Source: a bacterium
GTDB lineage: Bacteria; Verrucomicrobiota; Verrucomicrobiia; Limisphaerales; J093
Assembly (NCBI GenBank): GCA_021823625.1
Contig: JAKANS010000030.1
Coordinates: 1 to 42,129, forward strand
Direction: 5' to 3'
DNA length: 42,129 nt
In this document: one piece after another, positions 18,394-26,640 of the stretch
Layout of the letters: each line of letters starts with the position of its first letter
How positions within the stretch are numbered: position 1 is the stretch's first letter
Program-made: the position numbers and the translations under genes
Notes under the pieces: model-generated
Database searches by the model: none
Told to the model about the DNA's origin: nothing
What the model saw: only the letters and a program-made list of their open reading frames with translations

Positions 18394-19200
18394 TCACTGC
18401 GGATCGAGAAAACCGGTCAACGGGCTGGTGGCGCTGGCGGTTTCCAGTTGCGCGGCGAGCCCGATTTCGTAGGCCGCCCGGCCCGCCTCGACCGCCGCCT
18501 TGAACGCTTGCGCCATCCGGATCGGGTCCGCGGCCACGGCGATGGCGGTGTTGACCAGGACCGCGTCGGCACCGAGTTCCATCGCTTCGGCGGCGTGGCT
18601 CGGCGCGCCCAGGCCCGCGTCCACCACCACCGGCACGGTGGCTTGTTCGACGATGATGCGCAGTTGGTCACGCGTCTGCAGGCCGCGGTTCGAGCCGATG
18701 GGCGAGCCGAGCGGCATCACCGTGGCGGTGCCGACTTCCTGGAGGCGCTTCGCCAGCACGGGGTCGGCGTTGATGTACGGCAGCACGACGAAGCCTTCCT
18801 TGACGAGCAACTCGGCGGCTTTGAGCGTCTCGACCGGATCGGGCAACAGGTATCGCGGATCCGGATGGATTTCCAGCTTCACCCAGTTGGGCAGGCCCGC
18901 GGCGCGCGCCAGCCGGGCCAGGCGCACCGCCTCCTCGGCGTTCATCGCGCCGCTGGTGTTGGGCAACAGCAGGTACCGCTGCGGGTCGATGAATTCGAGG
19001 ATGTTCGCGAACGGATCCTTCCGCCCGCTCAGGTCAGCGCGGCGCAGCGCCACGGTTACGATTTCCGTGCCGCTGGCGGCCAGGGCGTCGCGCATCGTTT
19101 CCGGCGACGCGAACTTGCCCGTGCCCAAGATGAGCCGGGAGCCGAAAGTGCGGCCGGCGATGGTCAATGGTCCGTTCGAGGACAACATCGGGGTGACCAT
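18394..19200 (-). CDS. thiG: Thiazole synthase ThiG
   Basis: A 268-aa cytoplasmic (beta/alpha)8-barrel enzyme that forms the thiazole phosphate of thiamine from deoxyxylulose phosphate, dehydroglycine and ThiS thiocarboxylate. Family motifs are present in order: [33 protein letters not shown] with the Schiff-base lysine at Lys108, [13 protein letters not shown] and [14 protein letters not shown]. Length is normal for the family. The start is ATG 19200; an in-frame ATG four codons later is also possible. No thiS, thiH/thiO or thiF gene is beside it and no TPP riboswitch motif was seen upstream. A truncated repeat element lies about 40 bp upstream. Confidence 0.95.
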   Translation of the reverse strand: MVTPMLSSNGPLTIAGRTFGSRLILGTGKFASPETMRDALAASGTEIVTVALRRADLSGRKDPFANILEFIDPQRYLLLPNTSGAMNAEEAVRLARLARAAGLPNWVKLEIHPDPRYLLPDPVETLKAAELLVKEGFVVLPYINADPVLAKRLQEVGTATVMPLGSPIGSNRGLQTRDQLRIIVEQATVPVVVDAGLGAPSHAAEAMELGADAVLVNTAIAVAADPIRMAQAFKAAVEAGRAAYEIGLAAQLETASATSPLTGFLDPQ

Positions 19201-19241
19201 AGGAACCGCGGGGCGGGGCGTCGAGAAATCAGTCGGCTCGG

Positions 19242-19315
19242 TAGTGTCCTGATTTCAAATTGTTGGCTGTGCCGCGGCGGCAGCGCAGAACGGCGCGACC
19301 GCACCGCTGCCACTA
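19242..19315. repeat. REPIN/MITE-like element, truncated copy in inverse orientation
   Basis: On the - strand this matches 11427-11513 from the inner edge of its left terminal repeat to its right end (TTTGAAATCAGGACACTA), with both internal hairpins conserved by compensating differences. About eleven bases of one terminal repeat are missing. The end of the permease remnant reads straight into it: its TAG stop (19313-19315) is at the truncated edge. It lies between that remnant and thiG. Confidence 0.75.
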
Positions 19316-19730
19316 AAGCCGCGAGCGCCAGCGACGCAGCTTGTCCAGCCCGACGGCGACAACAATAACGATGCCGATCAGAATCTCCTGCACATAGGTG
19401 GGCCAGCCGATCTGGTTCGAGCCGTTCCGCAGCACGGCCATGATGAGCGCCCCGATCATCGATCCGTGGATGCCGCAGAGACGCGCGGTGGCCTCGTTCG
19501 ACCCGAGCGCGAACACGCGCGTTCCGAACACCGTGCGTTGCAGGACCACCGTCGGGAGCACCGCCAGCAGAACCGTCAGCCAGACGCCCCACGGCAGCGG
19601 AAACAGAGTCGTCGGATCCGCCTGGGCCATGAGCGCGTTCACGGGTGTTTTCGGGAGGTCGATGGCCTGGTTGTCCGCGAGCCATTTGGCGGCGCCATCG
19701 CCCGCCAGCCGTTTTGGATCCCTGCCTGAC
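19313..19730 (-). pseudogene. Remnant of sugar ABC transporter permease (RbsC/BPD_transp_2 type)
   Basis: The C-terminal part of the surrounding open frame is clearly a ribose/xylose-type inner-membrane permease. WGVWLTVLLAVLPTVVLQ is followed by the family block RTVFGTRVFALGSNEATARL and the C-terminal block GALIMAVLRNGSNQIGW with the final membrane helix ILIGIVIVVAVGLDKL. Two things are wrong. The sequence before about 19730 is not permease-like, so the N-terminal half is missing. After ARLCGI it jumps straight to the GSMIGALIM block, so roughly 70 residues that normally include two membrane helices are deleted. No ATP-binding or sugar-binding partner is nearby. It ends at a repeat element. 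Confidence 0.8.
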
Positions 19731-20099
19731 GGATTGGGTGATTGATTGCATGGCCACTGAGCGGTGCGGGAACCCCGACTGCTCGGAAACGATGAGAACA
19801 CGCCACCTTTGCCGGCGGAGACGGGACGCCCTCGCTGCCTTCCGCGCGCCGCGCGTTGTTCTGGGACGTGTCCCCCAAATGAAGGACAAAACCGCCTGCC
19901 GGCCGCGTTTCCACCCGTTCTTGTCCTGCAAAATGAGGCTACCGGACCGGCGGCTTTCCGGCAAAATTCCTCCATGCGCAAGCGACATCTTGATGGCAGC
20001 GAAAGGACACCGCCAAACGTTCATGAGCGGAACTCTCAGACTGCGGTTCATCGCCAGGCACGCGCCTGAATCAAACCCCGAAAATCTGAGGATCACGCT
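19731..20099. other. Intergenic region upstream of the Tc-like cassette
   Basis: About 370 bases between the permease remnant and the first cassette gene. Open frames here have no recognisable protein character. It is the only sizeable gap before the six-gene run, so the promoter should lie here, but I cannot point to convincing -35/-10 boxes. Just before the next start there is a good ribosome site (CTGAGGA, seven bases from ATG). Confidence 0.5.
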
Positions 20100-21317
20100 A
20101 TGAACGAGGTTGGACGAGCCAAGATGCCGCATTTGCTCCGCCAGATGCTCAAACCGCTGACGGTCTCGCTGCTGGTCATCGTGGCTCCGTTGGGTGCCCC
20201 GGCTCAAGAGCTGCGAATTACCGACATCGGGGTCGATGACCTTGGCGGATTCCACGTCGGCTTTCCCGCGTCCGTTGAGAGCTACTATCTCCTCCTTCAC
20301 GGCGACGCGGTCACCGACGTGAGCGAACCCGTGGTGGCAGGTCTCGGAATGGTCGGGACGCTCACGATGAATCTCCCGCCCCCGGCTGCCCAGCTCCCAG
20401 CCGCGCAATTCTTCCGTCTGCGCCAAATCCCGATCGCCCAACCGCTCGACACGGATGGCGATGGAATTGACGACGTGTGGGAACTCCGCTTCCGCCAGTC
20501 CGGAGCCGCCCTTGACGGGGCCGACGCCCTCCAGGACCACAACGGCAACGGTCGCCCTGACCTGGACGATTACCGCGACGAAGTGCTCCCGCTCGCCGCG
20601 GGCTTCGCGCTGGCCGAAAGCGCCGTGCTCGTCACGCAAAGCGAGGTCGGCGTCCCGGTTATCCTGACGAAGCCCCACAGTGGACGGGTGCGGTTCCAGG
20701 TGGGAGGCACCGCTCTCCCGGGGCGTGATTACGAAATCGCCGGCATCACCCCGACGCAGTCCACGGCGGATGTGCCCGTCAACGGCACCTCGGCGGTCAT
20801 CCCCGTACGAATCAAGGACGGCCCGATCATCGAACGCGACCGGGTGCTGGTGCTCAGTCTGGTCGAGGAGGCGACCCCCACCTACCGTCTGTCCGCCACC
20901 GCGCCCCTCACGCATGCGCTACGGATCACCGAGGCGGATCGCGGAGTATATTTTGGCACGCTCTCCCCCACCAACGGTTTTGTGCTCGCCCCCCAACCCT
21001 TGCGAATCGCCCTGCGCACCAAGGACGCCGGGATCGAAGCCTGCTTCGACACGACGCTGAGCACGCTCTTCCAGGCGCCGTTCACGATGCCCGCCCGTCT
21101 GGTGAACGGCACTCCCGTCATGGATGGAGTCGCCACCGGCCAACTCGACGCTGCAACCCTCGGTCGCACGGTTTCCTGGAGCCTGAGTTTTCCCGAATCC
21201 TCCACCGATGAGAGCGGCGTCACCACGGCCGGTTTCCAACTGATCCTCACCGGCCTGTCGGCCTCCGGCCGCCCGGTCACCGCCTCCGGTGCCTTGTCGC
21301 TCAACCCGTTGAACTGA
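20100..21317 (+). CDS. Secreted Ca-binding protein with Calx-beta-like domain
   Basis: A 405-aa protein starting at ATG 20100 with a GAGGA ribosome site. The signal peptide ends near residue 36 (hydrophobic run, then APAQ). At about residues 118-160 are EF-hand/thrombospondin-3-like loops (DTDGDGIDDVWE, DHNGNGRPDLDDY). Residues about 175-280 resemble a Calx-beta repeat, with the typical succession of V.F.V.G.A..G.DY and I.DG.IIERDRVLVLSL. The C-terminal 125 residues are beta-rich and unrecognised. It is the first gene of a tightly packed six-gene cassette, 15 bp ahead of the coiled-coil gene. The likely role is an extracellular Ca-stabilised structural or adhesive component. Confidence 0.75.
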   Translation: MNEVGRAKMPHLLRQMLKPLTVSLLVIVAPLGAPAQELRITDIGVDDLGGFHVGFPASVESYYLLLHGDAVTDVSEPVVAGLGMVGTLTMNLPPPAAQLPAAQFFRLRQIPIAQPLDTDGDGIDDVWELRFRQSGAALDGADALQDHNGNGRPDLDDYRDEVLPLAAGFALAESAVLVTQSEVGVPVILTKPHSGRVRFQVGGTALPGRDYEIAGITPTQSTADVPVNGTSAVIPVRIKDGPIIERDRVLVLSLVEEATPTYRLSATAPLTHALRITEADRGVYFGTLSPTNGFVLAPQPLRIALRTKDAGIEACFDTTLSTLFQAPFTMPARLVNGTPVMDGVATGQLDAATLGRTVSWSLSFPESSTDESGVTTAGFQLILTGLSASGRPVTASGALSLNPLN

Positions 21318-21332
21318 AGGCTGTTACCTGCC

Positions 21333-24300
21333 ATGAACCGCCGCTTTCGTTTCACCATCGCGTTCTTGGGCCTGCTCGCCGGGTCCCTGCTGGCCCGGGC
21401 CGACCTGTTTTTTGCCGAGGGCTGGTGGCTCAACGCCCGCATCCTTCAGGAGGGTGATCAACGCATCGTGGCCGAGTCGTCCGCGCTGTGGGCGGGCGGC
21501 AACGTCGGGTCGTATCCGGAACCCGGCTACGACACGCCTTCAGTCACCTTCAACGACGGTCAGAAGAGCGTGACCGTGCGACTGGAACAGTCGGCCTTCG
21601 GGCAGATGGTCGCTGGCCCCCTGGGCTTCCCGGACGCGGGCGCGCGGCTTAAAAGTGACGCGTTCGCTTTGCTCAAAGCCAGCGCGGCCTACGCCACTGA
21701 CATCACGCTCAACGGGGAAATTCAGAAGGCGGAAGGGGCTTGGGACATCCGCTTCCCCGGCGTGATTGACCCGGCCACCGGCACCGACTTCGGCACGACC
21801 GGCCAGAATTACTTCGAGGAGAAGAACCGCGCCGCCGCGGCCCGCTATCGCGCGGCGCTCACGGTCAATCCCTTCGACGCCGAAGCCGCGCGCGGCCTGT
21901 TGCTCTGTTATTATCAGCGGATGGTCCCGCTCACGTTTGCCGGCAACAACGCCTTCGTGCGCGCCAGCCGGCAACGCATTGTGGGGGAGAATCCCGCGAT
22001 CGAAGAGATCGCCCTGCTGGAAAACTCCGCGCTCAGGTTCTACGAAGCAGCAGCCGCTGAGATGGTCGCTCTCGCGGCACAGCCGGTTGACGCCTCGCTC
22101 GTGGACGGCTCCCATCCGTTCATCCCCGCGTCGGCCGTGGCCGATCAGGTCAACCGCTTCCTCGACGCCTTCGCGCGGGCGTTGGCGCTCCAGGGCGAGA
22201 CGCTCATCAAAGTCGGCCGGCTCAAGGAATTCATCGGCTATCAGGACCCAACGATCGTGGCCTACAACCCCGCCGACTTGCTGGCGTTTCTCGACGCGAA
22301 GATCGCCGGCCTGCAACAGCAACTCCTCCTGGCGAACATGTTTGCCGGCCAGCCGGCGCCCGCGGCTTCCGAACTTAGCAAGGCGATGTCCCTCGTGGAA
22401 GAGTTGCGTCGGCTGCGGTCCTCCACGGCGGAGGGCCGGCTCGCCTTCGTCGGTGTCGAAGTCAGTCAGGCCGGCGGCCAGGGCACACTCGCCAGCACCC
22501 ACCGCGAATACGAACCGGAATACGTCCCGTTCCTCTTTGATCCGGTCGAGTTCAGTCAGTACCCGAACTCGTTCCAGAAACTGGCGGCGGAAGCGGAGAA
22601 GCTGGCTGGGCGGGCCGAGTTGGTGGATGGCCAGGCGCTCTCCTCCGGCCGCGAATTCGATGGGAACGGTCAGATCCTCAAGGACCGGTTCCGTCAGATT
22701 CGGGATCGGTACTACGGCGAACTGGGCACGCTCTGCGGCTTGATTCGGGACGATCAGGGTGAACTTCTGCCCGACATTCTCCTTGCCCTTCTGCCGGCGG
22801 AAGACCGGGACCGGACGCACACCTACACCGGCGGCGAATCGAAAGGGAGCCTGTACCAGCAATGGCGGCGGGTGACCCTCGCCGAGACCGAGCTGCAGGC
22901 GGCGAATCTGGATCTGCAAAACGTCGTCTCCAACATGCGCAAGAAGGAGGAGATCGCGCAGCAGATTGCCGGCAACATCACGCAGGGCGCCGAGTTGATC
23001 CTCGCCAACGGCGAAAAGGTGGCCGCGCTGGATCAGGTGGAAGGCGAGGTGAGGGCCGAGACAGCAAAGGCGGCGGCCCGGCTGGGAGTTCAGCGCTCCA
23101 TCCGGGGCCAGATCACTGACACGGTCATGGCGGGCCAGAGCGGGGCGAGCGCAGGGGCCCAAACGGGGAGTGTCTGGGGGGCTGTCGCAGGGGCCGTGGT
23201 TGGGACGGTCAACGCTGTCTTTGAACGCCAGGAGAAGGTCCAGAACGCCCTGGCAATGGGCGAGTTGGAAGCCGGCCTCGCCCGCCGCCTCGCCGAGATC
23301 CAGGCCCAGAAGACGCGCATCGCCGCCGCCGAGCGCGCCCAGCTCCAATACCTCGAACGCGACAACACTCTCCTCCGCACCGAGGAAGCACTCCATGCGT
23401 TGGTCCTCGAGGCCGAGCGTCTGAAGCTGAACCTCCTCATGGCCGAGCAGAAACTGGACATGGAAATGCTCGACCTGGCGAACATGACCGGGCGGGTCCG
23501 GTTCCTCCTTCAAGAATACGCCTCGGCGCTCCAGCTCGAGCAAACCAACCCCCTCGGCAGCCCCGATTACCGCCTGCTCCGCGACCTCGCCGCGCGCGAC
23601 GCCGAGGAGACTTTCATCTTCGCCCAGGAGGCCCTCTACAAGGCGGCCAAAGCCGGCCAATACAAGATCAACGGCGGCGACCAGGCCGTGCAGGCGGCCG
23701 CTTTGCTCCACGAGGTGCTCGCAGCCCGCAATGGCAGGCGGTTGGTCACGCTCGTGAATTACCTGCGCACCCAGATCGACCGGCTGTATGAACAGCACGG
23801 CGCGCAGGACACCGTGCAAGCCACCCTCTCGCTCCGGCACGATGTCTTTCAGAACAACGCGGTGACCGTGACCAATGAACTCACCGGCGAGTTCGACCGA
23901 TCGGACCCGCTGGCGCTCGAACCCCAGGCCGGGGATCTGTCGAGCGACGCCGCGTGGCTGCGGTTCCTCCGGGACCACATCGTCACGGACCTGGCCACAG
24001 GGGAGCACCGGCTGGAGTTTACCTTCTCCACCTCGCTCAACCGCCGTCTGCGCAACGGACGGAACGTGAACCAGCTCTACCAGCCCGGCCAGTTCAACGC
24101 CCTGATCTTCTACCACCCGACACTCGAAAGTGGCTTCGGCGTCCGGGTCAACTTCCGCGGGCGCGGCCTCGCGCTCAATTCGGAGGACCAGATCCAGGTC
24201 GAACTGCAGCAGGAAGGCGCCTCTTACATCCGGAGCAAACCCGCCCGGCTCGACGCCGAAGGCACCGCCGTCCGGGTCTGGAACCTCGAACCGCTCCCCG

Positions 24301-24563
24301 GCCGGGCCGCGCTCGTCATCGCGTCGGTCAACGGCTTCAAGGAGGCGCGCACGGGCACCAAGCTCCATGAGCGCAGCCCCGCCAACGACCGCTGGATCTT
24401 CTCCATGTCCGAGGACATCCCCGGTAACGCACCGATCTTCGATCAACTCGACAAGCTCAACGACATCCAGCTCCGCTTCTCCGTGCGCGGCTTCACCGCG
24501 ACGGGCGCCGCCGCGGCGGGCGCGGGCGACGATGCGGATGAAACCAACCCCCATCTCCAATGA
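21333..24563 (+). CDS. Large exported coiled-coil protein, TcA-like in outline
   Basis: A 1076-aa protein with a signal peptide ending LARA near residue 23. A mixed N-terminal region is followed by a helical TPR-like part (about 150-400). Residues about 508-590 form a long coiled coil; 597-630 a Gly/Ala-rich hydrophobic stretch (SVWGAVAGAVVGTVNAVF); 631-735 a second long coiled coil. From about 860 the protein is beta-rich and ends with DRWIFSMSEDIPGNAPIFDQ and LNDIQLRFSVRGF. That ending recalls the FD..TISDVILHLRYTAR end of Tc toxin A subunits, whose TcB-binding domain is C-terminal. It is far shorter than TcA (about 2500 aa), and TcA proteins lack signal peptides, so the homology is a hypothesis. 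Its last codon overlaps the next start. Confidence 0.7.
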   Translation: MNRRFRFTIAFLGLLAGSLLARADLFFAEGWWLNARILQEGDQRIVAESSALWAGGNVGSYPEPGYDTPSVTFNDGQKSVTVRLEQSAFGQMVAGPLGFPDAGARLKSDAFALLKASAAYATDITLNGEIQKAEGAWDIRFPGVIDPATGTDFGTTGQNYFEEKNRAAAARYRAALTVNPFDAEAARGLLLCYYQRMVPLTFAGNNAFVRASRQRIVGENPAIEEIALLENSALRFYEAAAAEMVALAAQPVDASLVDGSHPFIPASAVADQVNRFLDAFARALALQGETLIKVGRLKEFIGYQDPTIVAYNPADLLAFLDAKIAGLQQQLLLANMFAGQPAPAASELSKAMSLVEELRRLRSSTAEGRLAFVGVEVSQAGGQGTLASTHREYEPEYVPFLFDPVEFSQYPNSFQKLAAEAEKLAGRAELVDGQALSSGREFDGNGQILKDRFRQIRDRYYGELGTLCGLIRDDQGELLPDILLALLPAEDRDRTHTYTGGESKGSLYQQWRRVTLAETELQAANLDLQNVVSNMRKKEEIAQQIAGNITQGAELILANGEKVAALDQVEGEVRAETAKAAARLGVQRSIRGQITDTVMAGQSGASAGAQTGSVWGAVAGAVVGTVNAVFERQEKVQNALAMGELEAGLARRLAEIQAQKTRIAAAERAQLQYLERDNTLLRTEEALHALVLEAERLKLNLLMAEQKLDMEMLDLANMTGRVRFLLQEYASALQLEQTNPLGSPDYRLLRDLAARDAEETFIFAQEALYKAAKAGQYKINGGDQAVQAAALLHEVLAARNGRRLVTLVNYLRTQIDRLYEQHGAQDTVQATLSLRHDVFQNNAVTVTNELTGEFDRSDPLALEPQAGDLSSDAAWLRFLRDHIVTDLATGEHRLEFTFSTSLNRRLRNGRNVNQLYQPGQFNALIFYHPTLESGFGVRVNFRGRGLALNSEDQIQVELQQEGASYIRSKPARLDAEGTAVRVWNLEPLPGRAALVIASVNGFKEARTGTKLHERSPANDRWIFSMSEDIPGNAPIFDQLDKLNDIQLRFSVRGFTATGAAAAGAGDDADETNPHLQ

Positions 24564-25558
24564 AACGACACCAGATACTCCTGCTCAATTGCCTCCTGCT
24601 TGCCGGCCTGGTTCGCGCCGCGGACGCGGTCCCGCCGCTCCTCAACTACCAGGGCCGGCTCACGGACGAGGCCGGTCAACCGCTGGCCAGCGGCGGCTAC
24701 CGGCTCGCCTTCCGCCTCTGGGCGGAGGCGACCAGCACGGCTTCGGGCAACCTCGTTTGGGGCCGCGAGTTCGAGGTTACGGTGGTCGGCGGCGCGTTTA
24801 ACGTGATCCTGAGTGACACCGGCCAACCGGCGGAAGCGGGACTGAACGCGGAGTTGCCGGGTGCTTTTGCCGCGCCGAGTCGGTTCCTCGGCCTGACGAT
24901 CCTCCGCACGCCTTCGGGCATCGTTCCGGCTGCGCAGCGGAAGGAGATCATGCCAAGACAGCAGTTGCTCAGCGCGCCGTTTGCCTTTGCGTCGGCGCGT
25001 GCCGCCACGGCGGAGGCGATCAGCACCAACGCCACGGTCCAGACCCTCAACCTGGCTGCCGGCGTCGTTACCCTGCCGAAACTGGCCTCACGACAGATTC
25101 GGACGAATTTGGCCGACGTGGGCGACATAGCCTTCAGTCAACCCAGCGACGGGACGCGCTTAGCCCTCTCGTCGTCCGAGGTTGCGATCACCAACCTGTC
25201 GGTGACTTTGGTTACCACGGGGCGCCCGGTGCTGGTTTTCTTGAGTTCCGTTGAACCGACAGCGCCGTTGGACGGGCCGGACTCGGGCGTTTCGTATCTG
25301 GGTGTGCTCAACGAAGCATTCAATGCCAGCGTCACTCTCAATGTCTACCGCGACACAACGTTGGTCTCCCGGAACCAACTCTCCTGGGGTGTGGGATCGC
25401 CAGGCTTTGGGCCTCCCTTTGTCATTGGGGTTCCACCGTCCTGCGTTCAATTGATCGACTCTCCACCGCAAGGCACGAACCGCTATTCGATCACGGCCAG
25501 CGGCGTCTCGCTCGGGGTCAGCATCGCGAATGTCCGGTTGGTCGCCTTTGAGTTATGA
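24560..25558 (+). CDS. Secreted NYQGRLTD-type fibre protein (first of a tandem pair)
   Basis: A 332-aa protein starting at ATG 24560 in an ATGA overlap with the coiled-coil gene. The signal peptide ends near residue 23. It opens with a domain I know from exported proteins of Verrucomicrobiota and Planctomycetota: NYQGRLTDEAGQPLASG, then LAFRLW, VWGREFEVTVVGGAFNVIL and LGLTI.RTP. After an AQRKEI.PRQQLLSAPFAFA junction the C-terminal 160 residues form an unrecognised beta-rich domain instead of the collar domain of the next gene. Both genes share the first 150 residues closely, so they are tandem duplicates with different tips. A fibre or adhesin role is an inference. Confidence 0.75.
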   Translation: MKRHQILLLNCLLLAGLVRAADAVPPLLNYQGRLTDEAGQPLASGGYRLAFRLWAEATSTASGNLVWGREFEVTVVGGAFNVILSDTGQPAEAGLNAELPGAFAAPSRFLGLTILRTPSGIVPAAQRKEIMPRQQLLSAPFAFASARAATAEAISTNATVQTLNLAAGVVTLPKLASRQIRTNLADVGDIAFSQPSDGTRLALSSSEVAITNLSVTLVTTGRPVLVFLSSVEPTAPLDGPDSGVSYLGVLNEAFNASVTLNVYRDTTLVSRNQLSWGVGSPGFGPPFVIGVPPSCVQLIDSPPQGTNRYSITASGVSLGVSIANVRLVAFEL

Positions 25559-26565
25559 AGTCTTTTTGTCAGCAGCTGATCCCTTGCTCGCCGATGACGC
25601 CGCCGACCTGTTCGAATCAGTTGCGAACGTCCAGCACCACCGCGGGATTAAAGCGCCGCGGGTGGCAAGCGATAAGACGGATCGCGTTGCTGTTCATGGC
25701 TTGCGCCGTGTCGGCTCAAGCCGTTCCTCCCGCCTTCAATTACCAGGGCCGCCTCACCGACGACCAGGGCCAGCCGCTGGCCAGCGGCGAATACACGCTC
25801 GCCTTCCGCCTGTGGAGCGACTCGACCAGCCTGTCCACTGCCGACCCGAATCACCTGGTCTGGGGCCGTGAATGCGCCGTGACTGTGGTGAACGGCACGT
25901 TCAACGTGATTCTCGACGGCTCCGGCGCGCCGGTGGCCGGGGCAAGCACGACGGAAATCGGCGTCGCCTTCACCGGCGCAAATCGCCACCTCGGCCTCAC
26001 GATCACGCGCACACCGACGGGCACGGTGCCGGTCGCGCAGCGGAAGGAGATTCTGCCCCGGCAGCAAATCCTCAGCGCGCCCTATGCGCTGCAGGCGGAG
26101 CAGGCCGCAAAGGCCACGCTGGCGGCCGACCTCGTCCAGGAAGTGCGCGACGCGCTCACGCCACCCGGCACGGTGATTGCCTGGATGGGCACCAACAACG
26201 TGCCGCCCGCCGGCTGGGAGTTCTGCTGGGGCCAGGAGGTTTTGCGAAACGACCCAAAGTATGCCCGGTTGTTCGCGGTTCTCGGCACCTCGAACGGGTC
26301 TGGCGACGGCAGCGCGACTTTCAACCTACCGGACCTGCGCGGGCTGTTCCTGAGAGGTGTCGATGCCAATGGCGTCAACGATACGGACAACCAATCGAGG
26401 ACGAACCGTTCCGGCGTGCTTGGCCCCACTGTCGGGTCGCTTCAAAATGACGATCTGAAGAGCCATTCTCACCCAGTGGCTGACACCGGCCCTACCGGCG
26501 GGATTCAGGGGGGACTCTTCGGGTCATTCAGAACTCTCATGCATTATCCAGCAGCCCAGCGTTGA
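25555..26565 (+). CDS. NYQGRLTD-type fibre protein with phage-tail collar domain, frameshifted near the C-terminus
   Basis: A 336-aa frame starting at ATG 25555 (ATGA overlap); the first 30 residues look poor, and the signal peptide proper is at about 40-58, so a downstream start is possible. The N-terminal half duplicates the previous gene (NYQGRLTDDQGQPLASG). Residues about 203-300 are a phage tail collar domain (GTVIAWMGTNNVPPAGWEFC, NLPDLRGLFLRGVD, KSHSHPV). The frame then ends in unrelated residues, while the normal ending of collar proteins (GGTETRPKNVYVHYLIKL) is encoded in another frame to 26633. One extra G in the G6 run at 26508-26513 would join the two. It is a fibre-tip candidate in the cassette. 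Confidence 0.78.
   Translation: MKSFCQQLIPCSPMTPPTCSNQLRTSSTTAGLKRRGWQAIRRIALLFMACAVSAQAVPPAFNYQGRLTDDQGQPLASGEYTLAFRLWSDSTSLSTADPNHLVWGRECAVTVVNGTFNVILDGSGAPVAGASTTEIGVAFTGANRHLGLTITRTPTGTVPVAQRKEILPRQQILSAPYALQAEQAAKATLAADLVQEVRDALTPPGTVIAWMGTNNVPPAGWEFCWGQEVLRNDPKYARLFAVLGTSNGSGDGSATFNLPDLRGLFLRGVDANGVNDTDNQSRTNRSGVLGPTVGSLQNDDLKSHSHPVADTGPTGGIQGGLFGSFRTLMHYPAAQR
26508..26513 (+). other. G6 homopolymer at the collar-gene frameshift
   Basis: Six consecutive G residues lie where the collar gene changes frame. With seven G, translation would continue as GGTLRVIQNSHALSSSPALI and then GATGGTETRPKNVYVHYLIKL, the usual ending of this family. The tract could be a mutational scar, a phase-variable switch or a sequencing/assembly error. 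Confidence 0.7.
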
Positions 26566-26633
26566 TCGGTGCGACAGGCGGCACCGAAACCCGCCCCAAG
26601 AACGTTTACGTCCACTACCTGATCAAGCTCTAG
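26514..26633 (+). pseudogene. Out-of-frame C-terminal piece of the collar-domain gene
   Basis: This stretch, read one frame away from the annotated ORF, encodes TLRVIQNSHALSSSPALI followed by GATGGTETRPKNVYVHYLIKL and stops at TAG 26631-26633. The ETRPKNVYV..LIKL ending is the standard terminus of phage-tail-collar proteins. It would place the true gene end only seven bases before the next start, fitting the spacing of the rest of the cassette. Confidence 0.75.
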
Positions 26634-26640
26634 CCACACG

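Noticed and set aside
19201-19312. TPP riboswitch upstream of thiG
   Set aside because: The leader is about 110 bp or less before a repeat element, and I could not find the CUGAGA and ACCUGAU-type core motifs on the - strand.
19645-20103. A 152-aa + strand frame ahead of the cassette
   Set aside because: Composition is Arg/Cys/Pro-rich with no recognisable motif, it overlaps the permease remnant antisense, and it runs into the good ribosome site of the next gene.
21540-24560. A 1006-aa open frame on the - strand opposite the coiled-coil gene
   Set aside because: It mirrors the + strand gene codon for codon, as expected from GC-rich third positions; it shows no domain or signal peptide, while the + strand protein has clear features and overlaps its neighbours.
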